Numbered from the stretch's first letter, positions 1 to 7,818 are shown. The stretch: 9,527 nucleotides of DNA from Gemmatimonadota bacterium (GCA_018678395.1 JAHHMJ010000057.1:1-9527), one strand, 5' to 3'. Notes: a model not told the origin generated them from the letters alone. Translations and numbers: made by a program.

Positions 1-1230
1 GGCGAGAAAGGTGGCGCCGCGCTCGAACATCCAGTGCCAGGCCGTGTGCGCTACGAGCACCGAGACGACGATGATGCCGGTGCGTTCGCCGGCGCGGGTG
101 AAGGCCCACGACAGCGCGGGCACCGCCACGATCAGGACCAACAGCTGGCCGATCTCGACGCCGACGTTGAAGCCGAAGAGAGCCGTGAGTGCGTGGGCTC
201 CGGCGAACTGAAGCTGCGACGCGAGCACGAACGAAAAGCCGAAGCCGTGCACCAGGCCGAACCCGAAGGCGACGATCCATCGGCGCGACAGGCCTGCCCC
301 GAGGATGTTCTCGAGCGCCATCCACACGATCGACGCGGCGATCAACGCCTCGATCAGCGGCGGAAACCAGAGCACCTGCGGCGTCATGCCTAGAGCCGCG
401 GCCACAAGTGTGATCGAGTGGGCGACCGTGAATGCGGTGACGACCGGTATCAGGCCCCGGACGCTGCGAAACGGGATCACCAGGCAGAGCACGAACAGCA
501 GGTGGTCCAGGCCCCCGAGGATGTGCTCCACGCCGAGCGCGATGAAGCGAATCAAAGCGGCGAACCAGCTCGGATCGAGGTCCACCAGGCCCGGGTCGCC
601 CACGTAGCGAAACGCCCGCTCGGCGCCGTCGGGCAACACGAGGTGGATCACGCTCACCGTCTCGATGCCCAGGTGCGCCAGACGGGGATCGAGCGAGAAC
701 CGGGCCGCGTCGTCGGTGATCGGTGTCTCCAACCACACGTCCAGGAAGGCCTGATCGGGCCGGAGCCCGAGGCCGGGCGCCAGTCGCGGTCCCGTCAGGT
801 GCGCCACCGCCTCGTCGTACGACCGAAAGGAGCGGTCCGAGGGGATGGCGAGCCGGATCGAGACGATCCGCTCGTCGTCGAGTTCCCGTCCGTCCTCGAA
901 GGCCGACAGGTACCCCGCGATCCAGAGCGTGGCCGCCTCGTGGAGCAAGTCTTCCAGTTCCTCCGCGCCCAGATCCAACGCGCCGTCGGCCCGCAGTGGA
1001 AACCGTACGTCTCGCATGGATTCCAGCGGCACCCGGACCAGCAGCGTCAGTTGGTCACCGGCCGGCCGCACGTACATCTGCACGGCTACGTCGGCGGGGA
1101 CCTCGTGGCGGACCGGGGCGACCGCGGACTCGGGCCCCGAGGCGAGCGGGCCGGCCGCTACAGCCGGCGAGGGCGTCGACCACGCCAGCCCGACTCCGAG
1201 CAACGCCAGCACACGTGGACGCGCGAGCAC
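1..1230 (-). CDS. HupE/UreJ family membrane protein with extracytoplasmic N-terminal domain (C-terminus cut by window edge)
   Basis: The frame is open from 1302 to the window edge and gives 410 residues from the chosen GTG at 1230. Residues 1-25 or so look like a Sec signal peptide (LARPRVLALLGVGLAW, then PAVAAGP). Residues about 26-220 form a soluble, probably extracytoplasmic domain. The rest is a multi-helix membrane domain with the HupE/UreJ hallmark GVEHILGGLDHLLF (H236, H243), followed by VAHSITL (H271), LVHGFGF (H328) and VAHTAWHW (H395, H399). Members of this family (HupE, UreJ) are linked to nickel supply for hydrogenase and urease; the long two-domain branch has no proven function. 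Intramembrane histidines suggest metal handling, which is an inference. I chose GTG 1230 because GGAGGA lies 9 nt upstream and the signal peptide then starts properly. An in-frame ATG at 1302 adds a proline-rich stretch and lacks a ribosome binding site. The protein is probably almost complete, because the last helix is already present. It is divergent from the PAL-like gene. Confidence 0.88.
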   Translation of the reverse strand, partial: MLARPRVLALLGVGLAWSTPSPAVAAGPLASGPESAVAPVRHEVPADVAVQMYVRPAGDQLTLLVRVPLESMRDVRFPLRADGALDLGAEELEDLLHEAATLWIAGYLSAFEDGRELDDERIVSIRLAIPSDRSFRSYDEAVAHLTGPRLAPGLGLRPDQAFLDVWLETPITDDAARFSLDPRLAHLGIETVSVIHLVLPDGAERAFRYVGDPGLVDLDPSWFAALIRFIALGVEHILGGLDHLLFVLCLVIPFRSVRGLIPVVTAFTVAHSITLVAAALGMTPQVLWFPPLIEALIAASIVWMALENILGAGLSRRWIVAFGFGLVHGFGFSFVLASQLQFAGAHALTALFGFNVGVEIGQLLVLIVAVPALSWAFTRAGERTGIIVVSVLVAHTAWHWMFERGATFLA

Positions 1231-1239
1231 CAGGTGGAA

Positions 1240-1245
1240 TCCTCC
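1240..1245 (-). promoter_or_regulatory. Ribosome binding site that decides the HupE-like start
   Basis: GGAGGA on the minus strand lies 9 nt before GTG 1230. No comparable site precedes the alternative ATG at 1302, whose upstream bases read GCAGTGCGACA. This favours the GTG start, which also gives a clean signal peptide. Confidence 0.5.
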
Positions 1246-1264
1246 GTGTGGGTGGATGCGAAGC

Positions 1265-1293
1265 TGGACGGAGCCCTCGGGCGGGCGTAGGAT
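1265..1293 (+). promoter_or_regulatory. Candidate sigma-70-type promoter for the PAL-like lipoprotein gene
   Basis: TGGACG (1265-1270) and TAGGAT (1288-1293) are separated by exactly 17 bp. Each matches the sigma-70 consensus at four of six positions. Transcription would start near 1300 and give a leader of about 55 nt before ATG 1354. The spacer overlaps the left arm of an inverted repeat at 1279-1291. In GC-rich DNA such matches arise by chance, so this is only a candidate. Confidence 0.3.
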
Positions 1294-1338
1294 GGCCCCC
1301 ATTGTCGCACTGCCCTACGGAGGCCGAAAGGCCCGCCC
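1279..1338. repeat. Inverted repeat in the divergent intergenic region
   Basis: GGGCGGGC (1279-1286) is the exact reverse complement of GCCCGCCC (1331-1338). Next to the left arm, GTAGG (1287-1291) is matched by CCTAC at 1314-1318 and again at 1338-1342, so two alternative pairings are possible. Inside the region, GGCC-GAAA-GGCC (1322-1333) forms a short hairpin with a GNRA-type tetraloop just upstream of the ribosome binding site at 1343-1348. The repeat could be an operator or a structured leader for the plus-strand gene. Chance in GC-rich sequence is the main alternative. Confidence 0.4.
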
Positions 1339-1353
1339 CTACAGGAGAACTGC

Positions 1354-2562
1354 ATGCCCTCGTCCCGCACCCTGACCCTCGGAACCGCCCTGCTCGCCAC
1401 GATCGCGGTCCTCGGGTTCTCGGCCTGCGCCGTTGAAGATGCACAGTCGGGGGACAGTCCGGCGATGGAGGCAGCCGCGGGACAGGAAGGCTCGATTCCC
1501 AACTTCGAGGTGGATCCGTTCTGGCCCCAACCGCTCCCCAACCACTGGATCATGGGATCGGTCGTCGGCGTCGGAGTGGACTCGCGGGACCACGTGTTCG
1601 TCGTGCACCGCCAGGCGTCGCTGAACGCGCGCACCGAGGCCAGCGCCGATTCGGATCCGCCCACGGGTGAGTGCTGCTCGGCGGCGCCGCCCGTCCTCGA
1701 GTTCGACCCGGACGGGAACCTGGTGAATGCCTGGGGCGGCCCGTCGGACGCGTACGACTGGCCCGCTTCGAATCACGGGTTGTCGATCGACCACCTCGAC
1801 AACATCTGGATCGGAGGGAACGGCGCGGGCGATTCGCACATCCTGAAGTTCACTCGGGACGGCGAGTTCATCATGCAGATGGGTGAGCCCGGGCGCGACG
1901 CCAACTCCTCGGCTCTGGACCACTTCGGGCGCGTGGCCAAGATCTCGTTCGATCCTGAGGCCAACGAGGCGTATGCTGCGGACGGGTACGGCAACAAGCG
2001 GGTGGCGGTCATCGACATGGACACGGGCGAGATCAAACGCTTCTGGGGCGCCTACGGAAACGAGCCGTCCGACGAGAACCTCGGCCCCTACGACCCCGGC
2101 GCCGAGCCGGCCCAGCAGTTCCGGAACCCGGTCCACTGCGCGGACCCATCGGCCGATGGGCTCGTGTACGTCTGCGACCGACCCAACGATCGCATCCAGG
2201 TCTTCCAGCGCGACGGCACGTTCGTCGACGAGGTCATGCTGGCGCCCGAAACGTTGGGCGACGGGTCGACGTGGGACGTGGCGTTCTCAGGCGATGCGGA
2301 GCAACGTTTCCTGTACGTGGCCGACGGAAAGAACGCGAGGATCTACATCCTCGACCGCGTAGAGCTCGAGCTGCTCGCGTGGTTCGGAGATGGCGGCCGT
2401 CAGCCGGGGCAGTTCTTCGCGGTCCACTCGATCGCGACGGACTCGCGCGGGAATCTCTACACGACCGAGACCTACGAGGGGAAGCGGCTCCAGAAGTTCG
2501 TGCTCACGGGCATGCGTTCCGGGTCCGGCGACCTCGGCGTCCCGTGGCCCGGCGGGAACTGA
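1354..2562 (+). CDS. PAL-like NHL-repeat six-bladed beta-propeller lipoprotein
   Basis: The 402-residue protein starts at an ATG preceded by AGGAGA (1343-1348) at ideal spacing. Residues 7-25 are a signal peptide ending GFSAC; C25 is the likely lipidated cysteine, although F at -3 of the lipobox is not ideal. From about residue 50 there are NHL blades, for example GVGVDSRDHVFVVHR, HGLSIDHLDNIWIGG, ADGYGNKRVAVID, VYVCDRPNDRIQVFQ and IATDSRGNLYTTET. Order and spacing follow the PAL domain of peptidylglycine alpha-amidating enzyme, which cleaves peptidyl-hydroxyglycine to amide and glyoxylate. H141, H261 and H358 match its three zinc-binding histidines, and R86, Y212 and R276 match its active-site residues. 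The fold and family are well supported; the substrate is unknown, and no partner monooxygenase lies in the window. C107-C108 form an adjacent pair, and C262 and C274 are close enough for a disulfide. The gene is monocistronic as far as visible and converges on the lipocalin-like gene 16 bp away. Confidence 0.92.
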   Translation: MPSSRTLTLGTALLATIAVLGFSACAVEDAQSGDSPAMEAAAGQEGSIPNFEVDPFWPQPLPNHWIMGSVVGVGVDSRDHVFVVHRQASLNARTEASADSDPPTGECCSAAPPVLEFDPDGNLVNAWGGPSDAYDWPASNHGLSIDHLDNIWIGGNGAGDSHILKFTRDGEFIMQMGEPGRDANSSALDHFGRVAKISFDPEANEAYAADGYGNKRVAVIDMDTGEIKRFWGAYGNEPSDENLGPYDPGAEPAQQFRNPVHCADPSADGLVYVCDRPNDRIQVFQRDGTFVDEVMLAPETLGDGSTWDVAFSGDAEQRFLYVADGKNARIYILDRVELELLAWFGDGGRQPGQFFAVHSIATDSRGNLYTTETYEGKRLQKFVLTGMRSGSGDLGVPWPGGN

Positions 2563-2578
2563 GTCTAAACGCCAGCGC

Positions 2579-3868
2579 TCAACCCTCGCCGGATCGGGGC
2601 CCGATGTCGGCCCCTGCATAGCCCGTCAGCTCGACGTACCCTCGCCCGGTCACGTCGCCACCGCCCGAAGTCCCGTCGACGTCGACCGCTCCCTCCCAGT
2701 AGCGGAAGCTGACGTCCAGTTCCTGGTCGTCCAGGATCGGCGTGACGGTGAGATCGATCCCTTCCGCGGGGATGCGCACGGTCCACCCCGAAGGGTAGGT
2801 CGACCCGTCGATCGCGCTGTCCCAGGAGCCGGTCGGCACGACCTCGAATTCGTCCAGCGGCAAGGTCCGCGCTGAGCCATCGGTCGCGACGACGACGCCC
2901 TTGCTGAGGGGGTCGGGCGAGCCGTCCGCGCGCCTCAGCTGGTAGACCATGACGTCGCGGCCGTCCGAAAGCTGAAGGGCGAACCAGTCCCACCCCACCT
3001 GCCCGTCCGACAGCGCGCTCGTGCTCCACTCCCGGTCGAGCCAGGCCTCGCCCCGAACGGGCCGGGGCTCCCCCTCGACGATCACGGTCCCCTCGGCCCC
3101 GAGACGGGTGTAGGAGTAGTAGTACGAGGCGTTGCCGGGCTCGGAGCCCTTCTGGCTCAATCCCCGGTCCCCCTGCAGGACGGGCGGCTTGCGAGGCACC
3201 AACTCGAGTTCGAGCCCGATGGCCGTGTCTCGCGCCGTCAGTCGGATCGGCCAGACCGCGTCTCCCGCCCCGGGGTCACCCTCCATCTCCACCAACTCCC
3301 AATCGTCGAGCCAGACCCGGAACGGCTCGACTTCGGCTCCCGCCAGGCCCGCGGATCCGCGCGTGTACCGCTCGAACTCGCGGAAAACGCCCGTGCGGGC
3401 CTCGGTCACCGCGAAGTGGCCGAGATAGACCTGCCGCGTGTCCCAATCGTTCGAGGAATCGGCCGTACTCGCGACCTCCGAGCCATCGACCGCGGCCACT
3501 CCGGCGGACGCCCGCTCCGGCGGACCCAGCGCTCCCCGGAAGATCGTGAACTGGAACCCGTAGCGGGCCCCGTCGTCACCCTCGAGGTTTCCGGTGAAGT
3601 ACCACCATTCCGAGCGGAAGTCCGGATGCGGTCCGTGATCCGCGGGAAACACGAACGGCCGGGGTTCGGTGGCGCGCGCATACCCTACGGTATCCGCGCC
3701 CCCGAGGGTCTCCACGAGCGACAGGGTCGCCGAAGCGTCGCCCCCGCGGCCGCTCCCGGACGCATCGCCACGGAGAAGGAAGACCGCGGCGGCGACCGGG
3801 ATCGCGAGAAGCAGGAGCGCCGCCCATCCATCCCGTGTGCCGCCGCGAGGCGGCTTCGATGGCGACAT
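2579..3868 (-). CDS. AttH/CrtC-type lipocalin-like protein, membrane-anchored or secreted
   Basis: The 429-residue protein has an N-terminal hydrophobic segment (about residues 14-33, GWAALLLLAIPVAAAVFLL) that could be a signal peptide or an anchor. No lipobox cysteine is visible. The rest matches the AttH / hydroxyneurosporene synthase-like (CrtC, DUF2006) calycin family: FPADHGPHPDFRSEWWYFTG (73-92), GEAWLDREWS (273-282), WFALQL (295-300) and GRGYVELTGY (408-417). Two lipocalin-like halves are expected from the family. Despite the CrtC name, no carotenoid genes are nearby, and the context points to binding a hydrophobic ligand beside an ABC transporter, as in attEFGH-type clusters. The start is debatable. 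ATG 3874 overlaps the permease stop as ATGA, but GGGAGGA directly abuts it. ATG 3868 has that site at about 7 nt spacing and is preferred. This is the last gene of the operon. Confidence 0.9.
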   Translation of the reverse strand: MSPSKPPRGGTRDGWAALLLLAIPVAAAVFLLRGDASGSGRGGDASATLSLVETLGGADTVGYARATEPRPFVFPADHGPHPDFRSEWWYFTGNLEGDDGARYGFQFTIFRGALGPPERASAGVAAVDGSEVASTADSSNDWDTRQVYLGHFAVTEARTGVFREFERYTRGSAGLAGAEVEPFRVWLDDWELVEMEGDPGAGDAVWPIRLTARDTAIGLELELVPRKPPVLQGDRGLSQKGSEPGNASYYYSYTRLGAEGTVIVEGEPRPVRGEAWLDREWSTSALSDGQVGWDWFALQLSDGRDVMVYQLRRADGSPDPLSKGVVVATDGSARTLPLDEFEVVPTGSWDSAIDGSTYPSGWTVRIPAEGIDLTVTPILDDQELDVSFRYWEGAVDVDGTSGGGDVTGRGYVELTGYAGADIGPRSGEG

Positions 3869-3870
3869 GG

Positions 3871-6420
3871 TCATTCCTCCCGCAACGCGAGCGCCGGTGA
3901 GGTGCGCGACATGCGCCACGCCGGATACAGGCCAGCCAGAAGAGCGCCGGCCATCGCGAGCCCCACGGCCTGAAGCAGCAGTCCTCCGCCGACCTGCATG
4001 TCGAGAGTCCACCCGAAGGACCGCCGATTCACCACCTCGATCATGATCACCGCGAGCGCCAACCCCGTGGGTACGGCCAGCAGTCCCGCGACCAGACCCA
4101 GGACGCCGGTCTGCGTGGTCACCAGGGTCCACACCTGCCGCGGCGTGAGGCCGTTCGCGCGCAGAACGCCCAACTCACGGCCGCGCTCCAACTGCAGCGC
4201 CATGAGCGCCGAGAGCACACCGATGAAGGCCACTCCGAAGGCCAGAGCGCGAAGCACGGCCGTGATCGCGAACGTGCGGTCGAACACCTCGAGAGACGCC
4301 TCCCGCAACGCCCGGTTCGACCGGACTACGACGGCTTGATCCGCACCCGCCGCGGACCGCATCGCCGCCTCGACCTCGTCGGTGTCGACCCCGTCCGCGA
4401 GGAAGAACCCCAGCGAGGTGATGCGATCGTCATCGTAGAGTTGCGACCAGGTAGTGCGGGCCATCATGACCACGCCCCGCTCCGATCCGTAGTCCTTGAA
4501 GACGCCGGCGACCTCGAGCGGGGTCGGCCCGCGATCCGTCAGCAGCTCGATGCGGTCTCCGGCCTCGACACCGTTCCGGTAGGCATAGGGCTCCGACACC
4601 AACACCGCCCCCGCGCCGCGGAAGGCGCCGAAGGCATCTGCGGCCTCGACATCGAGGAATCGGAACGAGGCCTCACCTCGCGGATCGAGATCGAGGGCCA
4701 CCACGCGCAACAGTCCGTCGTCGGTCAACAGCTCAGTACCACGATAGGTGCTGCGTCCAGCGATCCCGGGGACGGCCGAGAGTCGTTCCACCACTCCGGG
4801 GTCCAACGCTCCCTCGGCCCGCGACGAGATCGGAGACGGTGGCGACACGTAGATGTCCGCCTGCAGCGTATGGTCGAGCCACTCCACGACGGTGCCGCGG
4901 AAGGACTGGATCATGACGCCCAGCCCGACCGTGACGGACACGGCAACGACCAGGGCGGCGACGGCGGGCGCCGTGCGCGATAGCGCGGCGGTGACGCCGC
5001 GGGCGGCCAAGGTCCCCAGGATACCCACGGTCGCGCCCAGTAGCGGGAGCACCGCCCTCACGAACACCACGGTGGCCAACGGTGTCAGGAGCGCGGCACC
5101 GAGAAGAACGGCGAAGAGCCCCGCGAAGCTCAGGAGGAGAGAGCGCGACGGGATCGTGAGAAGCACGACCCCGCCGGCGACCAGGCCACCACCCGACACG
5201 GCGGCGCGTGGCACGAGGCGTCGCACGCGGTCCTCACCGAGCGAGCGCGTTTGTGCCATGCGTGGGGGCGCCTGCACCGCCTCCCGCACGGCCGGCCAGG
5301 CCGCGAGCAGCGTGGCACCCACACCCAGCAGCGTGCCCTTGGCCAGCACCTCGGGAGGCAACGTCAGACTCTCGACCGTGACCGAGAAGTACAGGTCGTT
5401 GATCGTCTGGGTGACCAGCCGCACCAGACCACGGCCGAGCACCACCCCGAAGCCGAGTCCAAGGGTGGTGCCGACGACCCCGGTCGCCAGCGCTTCCATG
5501 CCGATCATGCGCGTGACCTCGCCGCGGGTCACGCCGAGCGCTCGCAACGACCCGAGCAGTTCGCGGCGCTGCACGACCGAGAACGTCATGGCGTTGTAGA
5601 TCAGGAACATGCCGAACACGAGCGCCAGCAGGCTGAGCGCGGTCAGGTTCAGGTCGAACGCCCGCAGCATGCCCGAGAGGCTGTCGGAGCGCGTACCGAC
5701 GGTCAGCACTCGTGCCCCCGCCGGGACGATCCGATCGAGTTCGGCCAGGACGGCTGCCTCTGCGGCGGGCTCCTCGGAAAGCACGAGGTCGATGCGGGTC
5801 AGGCGGCCGGGGCGATCGAGGAACCGTTGAACCGTCGCCACATCGGCGACGATGACGTCGGCGAGGCCGCGCCGCGCGAGCTCGTCGGCGGCGGTGAGAG
5901 TGCCGGCGACCACGGCCACGCGGCTGCGACCCTCTACGACCAACGCCAGCGAGTCCCCCACCTCGAGTCCCCCGTCGAGCGCCAACGCCTCGGGCAACAC
6001 CACGGCGGCCGGGTCGTTCAGGAGCACGTCCACGTCGAGCCCCGGGCCACCGCCGGCCAGGTAGGGGCGGAACGGTCGCTCCGAGAACGGGTCGACGCCG
6101 AGCAGGCGCAGCGCGGTGCCCTCCCACCGCTCGGAAGCGGCCCACGCCTCGACCACCGGGGCCGACGCTCTCAGCCCGAGTTCGGTCCGCACCCGCGTGA
6201 ACACCGAGTCCGGCAGGCCCGACGGTCCGCCCTCGATCCGGTGCGTCGCCCGTCCCGCCACGGTCTCGGTCGACACCTCGAACGCCGCGCGCGAGCTCTG
6301 GATAGCCAGATCGATCGCGACCACGACGGCCACGCCGAGGGCCACACCGAGAACGCTGAGCACGACCTGGCCCGGATGCCGCAGCGCCCACCGTCGGGAC
6401 GCGGCCCGCACGAGGTTCAC
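3871..6420 (-). CDS. ABC transporter permease, MacB superfamily, double FtsX (YbbP-like architecture)
   Basis: The 849-residue protein starts at GTG 6420, with GGAG (6429-6432) 8 nt upstream. I see about ten membrane helices: residues 18-40, 260-280, 310-333, 362-378, 409-422, 430-455, 485-505, 720-743, 772-798 and 812-833. Two large extracytoplasmic domains lie at about 41-255 and 510-715. Each half ends in an FtsX-type core: the first has [20 protein letters not shown] (285-304), the second [19 protein letters not shown] (746-764). These cytoplasmic coupling segments contact the ATPase. The C-terminus ends in the usual [17 protein letters not shown]. Size and ten-helix layout match YbbP/AttFG-type permeases of the MacB superfamily, which are thought to drive extraction or mechanical transfer of lipids or other hydrophobic molecules. 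The GTG start overlaps the ATPase stop as GTGA, indicating coupling. The substrate is unknown; the lipocalin-like partner downstream suggests a lipid. Confidence 0.93.
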   Translation of the reverse strand: MNLVRAASRRWALRHPGQVVLSVLGVALGVAVVVAIDLAIQSSRAAFEVSTETVAGRATHRIEGGPSGLPDSVFTRVRTELGLRASAPVVEAWAASERWEGTALRLLGVDPFSERPFRPYLAGGGPGLDVDVLLNDPAAVVLPEALALDGGLEVGDSLALVVEGRSRVAVVAGTLTAADELARRGLADVIVADVATVQRFLDRPGRLTRIDLVLSEEPAAEAAVLAELDRIVPAGARVLTVGTRSDSLSGMLRAFDLNLTALSLLALVFGMFLIYNAMTFSVVQRRELLGSLRALGVTRGEVTRMIGMEALATGVVGTTLGLGFGVVLGRGLVRLVTQTINDLYFSVTVESLTLPPEVLAKGTLLGVGATLLAAWPAVREAVQAPPRMAQTRSLGEDRVRRLVPRAAVSGGGLVAGGVVLLTIPSRSLLLSFAGLFAVLLGAALLTPLATVVFVRAVLPLLGATVGILGTLAARGVTAALSRTAPAVAALVVAVSVTVGLGVMIQSFRGTVVEWLDHTLQADIYVSPPSPISSRAEGALDPGVVERLSAVPGIAGRSTYRGTELLTDDGLLRVVALDLDPRGEASFRFLDVEAADAFGAFRGAGAVLVSEPYAYRNGVEAGDRIELLTDRGPTPLEVAGVFKDYGSERGVVMMARTTWSQLYDDDRITSLGFFLADGVDTDEVEAAMRSAAGADQAVVVRSNRALREASLEVFDRTFAITAVLRALAFGVAFIGVLSALMALQLERGRELGVLRANGLTPRQVWTLVTTQTGVLGLVAGLLAVPTGLALAVIMIEVVNRRSFGWTLDMQVGGGLLLQAVGLAMAGALLAGLYPAWRMSRTSPALALREE
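3875..3881 (-). promoter_or_regulatory. Ribosome binding site at the permease/lipocalin junction
   Basis: GGGAGGA on the minus strand lies within the last codons of the permease. It touches ATG 3874 but is properly spaced for ATG 3868. The site therefore supports the second ATG and suggests translational coupling, because ribosomes ending at the permease stop (3871-3873) are already on it. Confidence 0.55.
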
Positions 6421-7115
6421 GCCACGGGCTCCATCGCGACCTCGACGAGACGGCCGTCCTCGATACGCAGGACGCGGTCGGCGTGCGCGGCGAGTTCGCG
6501 GGAATGGGTCACCGCCAGCAGCGTGCGCCCCGCGTCCCGAACCAGCGTGTCGAACAGGTCGAGGACGCGTCCGCCCGTCGCAGGATCGAGATTGCCGGTG
6601 GGCTCGTCCGCCAGAATCAGCTCCGGATCGTGGACGAGCGCCCGCGCCAGGGCCACGCGCTGTTGCTCACCGCCCGACAAGCGGTCCGGAAACGAACCAC
6701 CACGATCGCCGAGCCCCACGGTCTCCAGCAGCGCACGAGCGCGCTCGTGCGCGTCGGCGTCCAACCGCCCCTTCAGCTCCAACGGCAGAAGCAGGTTCTC
6801 TTCGACCGTGAGCGTGGGCAGCAGGTTGAAGAACTGGAAGACGAAGCCGATGTGGTTCCGTCGAAACAGCGTGCGCTCACGCTCGTCGAGCTCGGTGAGT
6901 TGCACTCCCGCGATCTCGACCCAACCCCCGTCCGGACGGTCGATCCCGCTGACCAGGTTGAGCAGCGTGGACTTGCCGCTCCCGCTGGGGCCCAGCAGGA
7001 CGACGAACTCGCCGCGCCGGATCTCGGCGGACGTACGATCGAGCACGACGTGGCGCCGGTCGCCCTCGACGTAATGACGGGAGAGTTCGTGGATGCGGAG
7101 GACGACGTCGGACAC
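6417..7115 (-). CDS. ABC transporter ATP-binding protein (LolD/MacB/YbbA type)
   Basis: This 232-residue ATPase is complete. Walker A is GPSGSGKST (42-50, K48), the Q-loop glutamine is Q94 in [10 protein letters not shown], the signature is LSGGE (146-150), Walker B is LILADE (166-171, catalytic E171), and the H-loop histidine is H204 in AVTHS. The [12 protein letters not shown] segment is typical of the LolD/MacB/YbbA subgroup that works with FtsX-type permeases. It should power the neighbouring double-FtsX permease as a cytoplasmic homodimer. The start is GTG 7115, the only sensible one. No ribosome binding site lies at normal distance: the nearest purine-rich GGGAGG (7148-7153) is 32 nt upstream and could pair with CCTCCC (7130-7135). 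Initiation may be weak or leaderless. First gene of the operon, about 115 nt downstream of greA on the same strand, so read-through from greA is possible. Confidence 0.96.
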   Translation of the reverse strand: MSDVVLRIHELSRHYVEGDRRHVVLDRTSAEIRRGEFVVLLGPSGSGKSTLLNLVSGIDRPDGGWVEIAGVQLTELDERERTLFRRNHIGFVFQFFNLLPTLTVEENLLLPLELKGRLDADAHERARALLETVGLGDRGGSFPDRLSGGEQQRVALARALVHDPELILADEPTGNLDPATGGRVLDLFDTLVRDAGRTLLAVTHSRELAAHADRVLRIEDGRLVEVAMEPVA

Positions 7116-7208
7116 GGGACACGGGGTGTGGGAGGGGAGTCAGGGCGCCTCCCTACCCCCGCAAACCCGGATCTTTCCCTGGGCGTCGAGGCCCCGCGTG
7201 CGCCTCCG

Positions 7209-7223
7209 CCTCGGGCTCCGAGG
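7209..7223 (-). terminator. Short hairpin just after greA, possible weak terminator
   Basis: On the minus strand CCTCGG-AGC-CCGAGG makes a perfect 6-bp stem with a 3-nt loop, starting 6 nt past the greA stop codon. No T-run follows, so it may only slow polymerase or protect the 3' end rather than stop transcription before the ABC operon. Confidence 0.3.
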
Positions 7224-7229
7224 TGAACT

Positions 7230-7727
7230 CTAGCCTTCGAGTTCCTCCGGGTTCATTCCCAGCTGCTGGGGAAGCGTGGTCAGCTCGAGGATCTTGAAGA
7301 TCCGCTCTCCCACCGGCAGCGAAACCGTAACCTCCTGGCCTTCGGTCGCACCCAGAAGACCGCGCCCGATCGGGGACGCCATCGAGACCTGACCGCCGTC
7401 GAGGTCCATGAAGTCGCCGGCCACGATCGAGAACTCGTCTTCTTCGCCCATCGCGACGTTGAAGACCTTCACCTTGGACCCGAAGCCGACGCGGTCCCAG
7501 GCCATCGCCTTGACGTCGATCTTCGACAGCTCCGACATCCGGGAACCGAGGTGGCTGATCCGAGCCTGGACGAAGCCCTGACGCTCCAGGGCCGACTTGT
7601 ACTCGGCATTCTCCCGCAGATCTCCGTGCTCGACCGCGATCCGGATTCGCTCGGGGAGCTCGACCTGGAGTTCGTGGGTCAGGCGGGCGATCTCGCCTTC
7701 GATCTTCTCTCGGATTTCGTCCAGCAT
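7230..7727 (-). CDS. greA: Transcription elongation factor GreA
   Basis: The 165-residue protein is close to the usual GreA length of about 158. Residues 1-75 form the antiparallel coiled coil. The tip carries the conserved GDLRENAEY (35-43), with D36 and E39 matching the acidic pair that positions the metal ion for RNA cleavage in the polymerase active site. Residues 80-155 are the FKBP-like C-terminal domain, which contains SPIGRGLLG (118-126) and the strand ERIFKILEL. GreA enters the secondary channel of RNA polymerase and rescues backtracked complexes by 3' transcript cleavage. ATG 7727 is chosen because GAGG (7734-7737) lies 6 nt upstream. The open frame extends further upstream to 7922, but that part is low-complexity leader sequence and not GreA. 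The 5' leader holds a strong hairpin and an operator-like dyad. Downstream is the ABC operon on the same strand. Confidence 0.97.
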   Translation of the reverse strand: MLDEIREKIEGEIARLTHELQVELPERIRIAVEHGDLRENAEYKSALERQGFVQARISHLGSRMSELSKIDVKAMAWDRVGFGSKVKVFNVAMGEEDEFSIVAGDFMDLDGGQVSMASPIGRGLLGATEGQEVTVSLPVGERIFKILELTTLPQQLGMNPEELEG

Positions 7728-7760
7728 GATCCACCTCGGGAGGGGTATGGAGCCCGGATA

Positions 7761-7799
7761 CGCCACGCCGCCCCGGCGGTCTGCCGGGGCGGCGTGGTG
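7761..7799 (-). terminator. Strong GC hairpin between the ADOP permease gene and greA (terminator or greA leader attenuator)
   Basis: CCACGCCGCCCCGGC (7763-7777) and GCCGGGGCGGCGTGG (7783-7797) are perfectly complementary over 15 bp around the 5-nt loop GGTCT. On the minus strand it lies about 65 nt after the permease stop and about 35 nt before the greA start. No clear T-run follows on that strand. Plus-strand pairing could extend to 17 bp with a G-U pair, but no plus-strand gene ends nearby. The simplest reading is a terminator for the permease gene; attenuation in the greA leader is the alternative. Confidence 0.55.
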
Positions 7800-7818
7800 G
7801 TGTGTCTGGGGCCGCGAC

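Noticed and set aside
418..1290. Long plus-strand open frame opposite the HupE-like gene
   Set aside because: Its translation is rich in Arg, Gln, His and Pro with no recognisable domain. It is the antisense shadow of a clear membrane protein in GC-rich DNA.
2563..2578. Possible small feature in the gap between the convergent stops
   Set aside because: Only 16 bases; no hairpin, promoter or reading frame can be supported there.
2596..2614. GGGGCC-loop-GGCCCC hairpin about 34 nt past the lipoprotein gene stop, as a terminator
   Set aside because: It lies inside the end of the convergent lipocalin-like gene, has only 6 bp and no T-run, and GC-rich coding DNA gives many such matches.
3875..4132. 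N-terminal extension of the lipocalin-like protein to 4132
   Set aside because: It would overlap the permease by more than 250 bp and adds Arg/Gly-rich sequence before an obvious hydrophobic N-terminus. The ribosome binding site at 3875-3881 fits the later start.
5251..7074. Long plus-strand open frame (607 codons) opposite the permease and ATPase
   Set aside because: The minus strand here encodes two well-recognised ABC proteins with all motifs. The plus-strand product is low-complexity Arg/Ser/Pro-rich and spans two unrelated genes.
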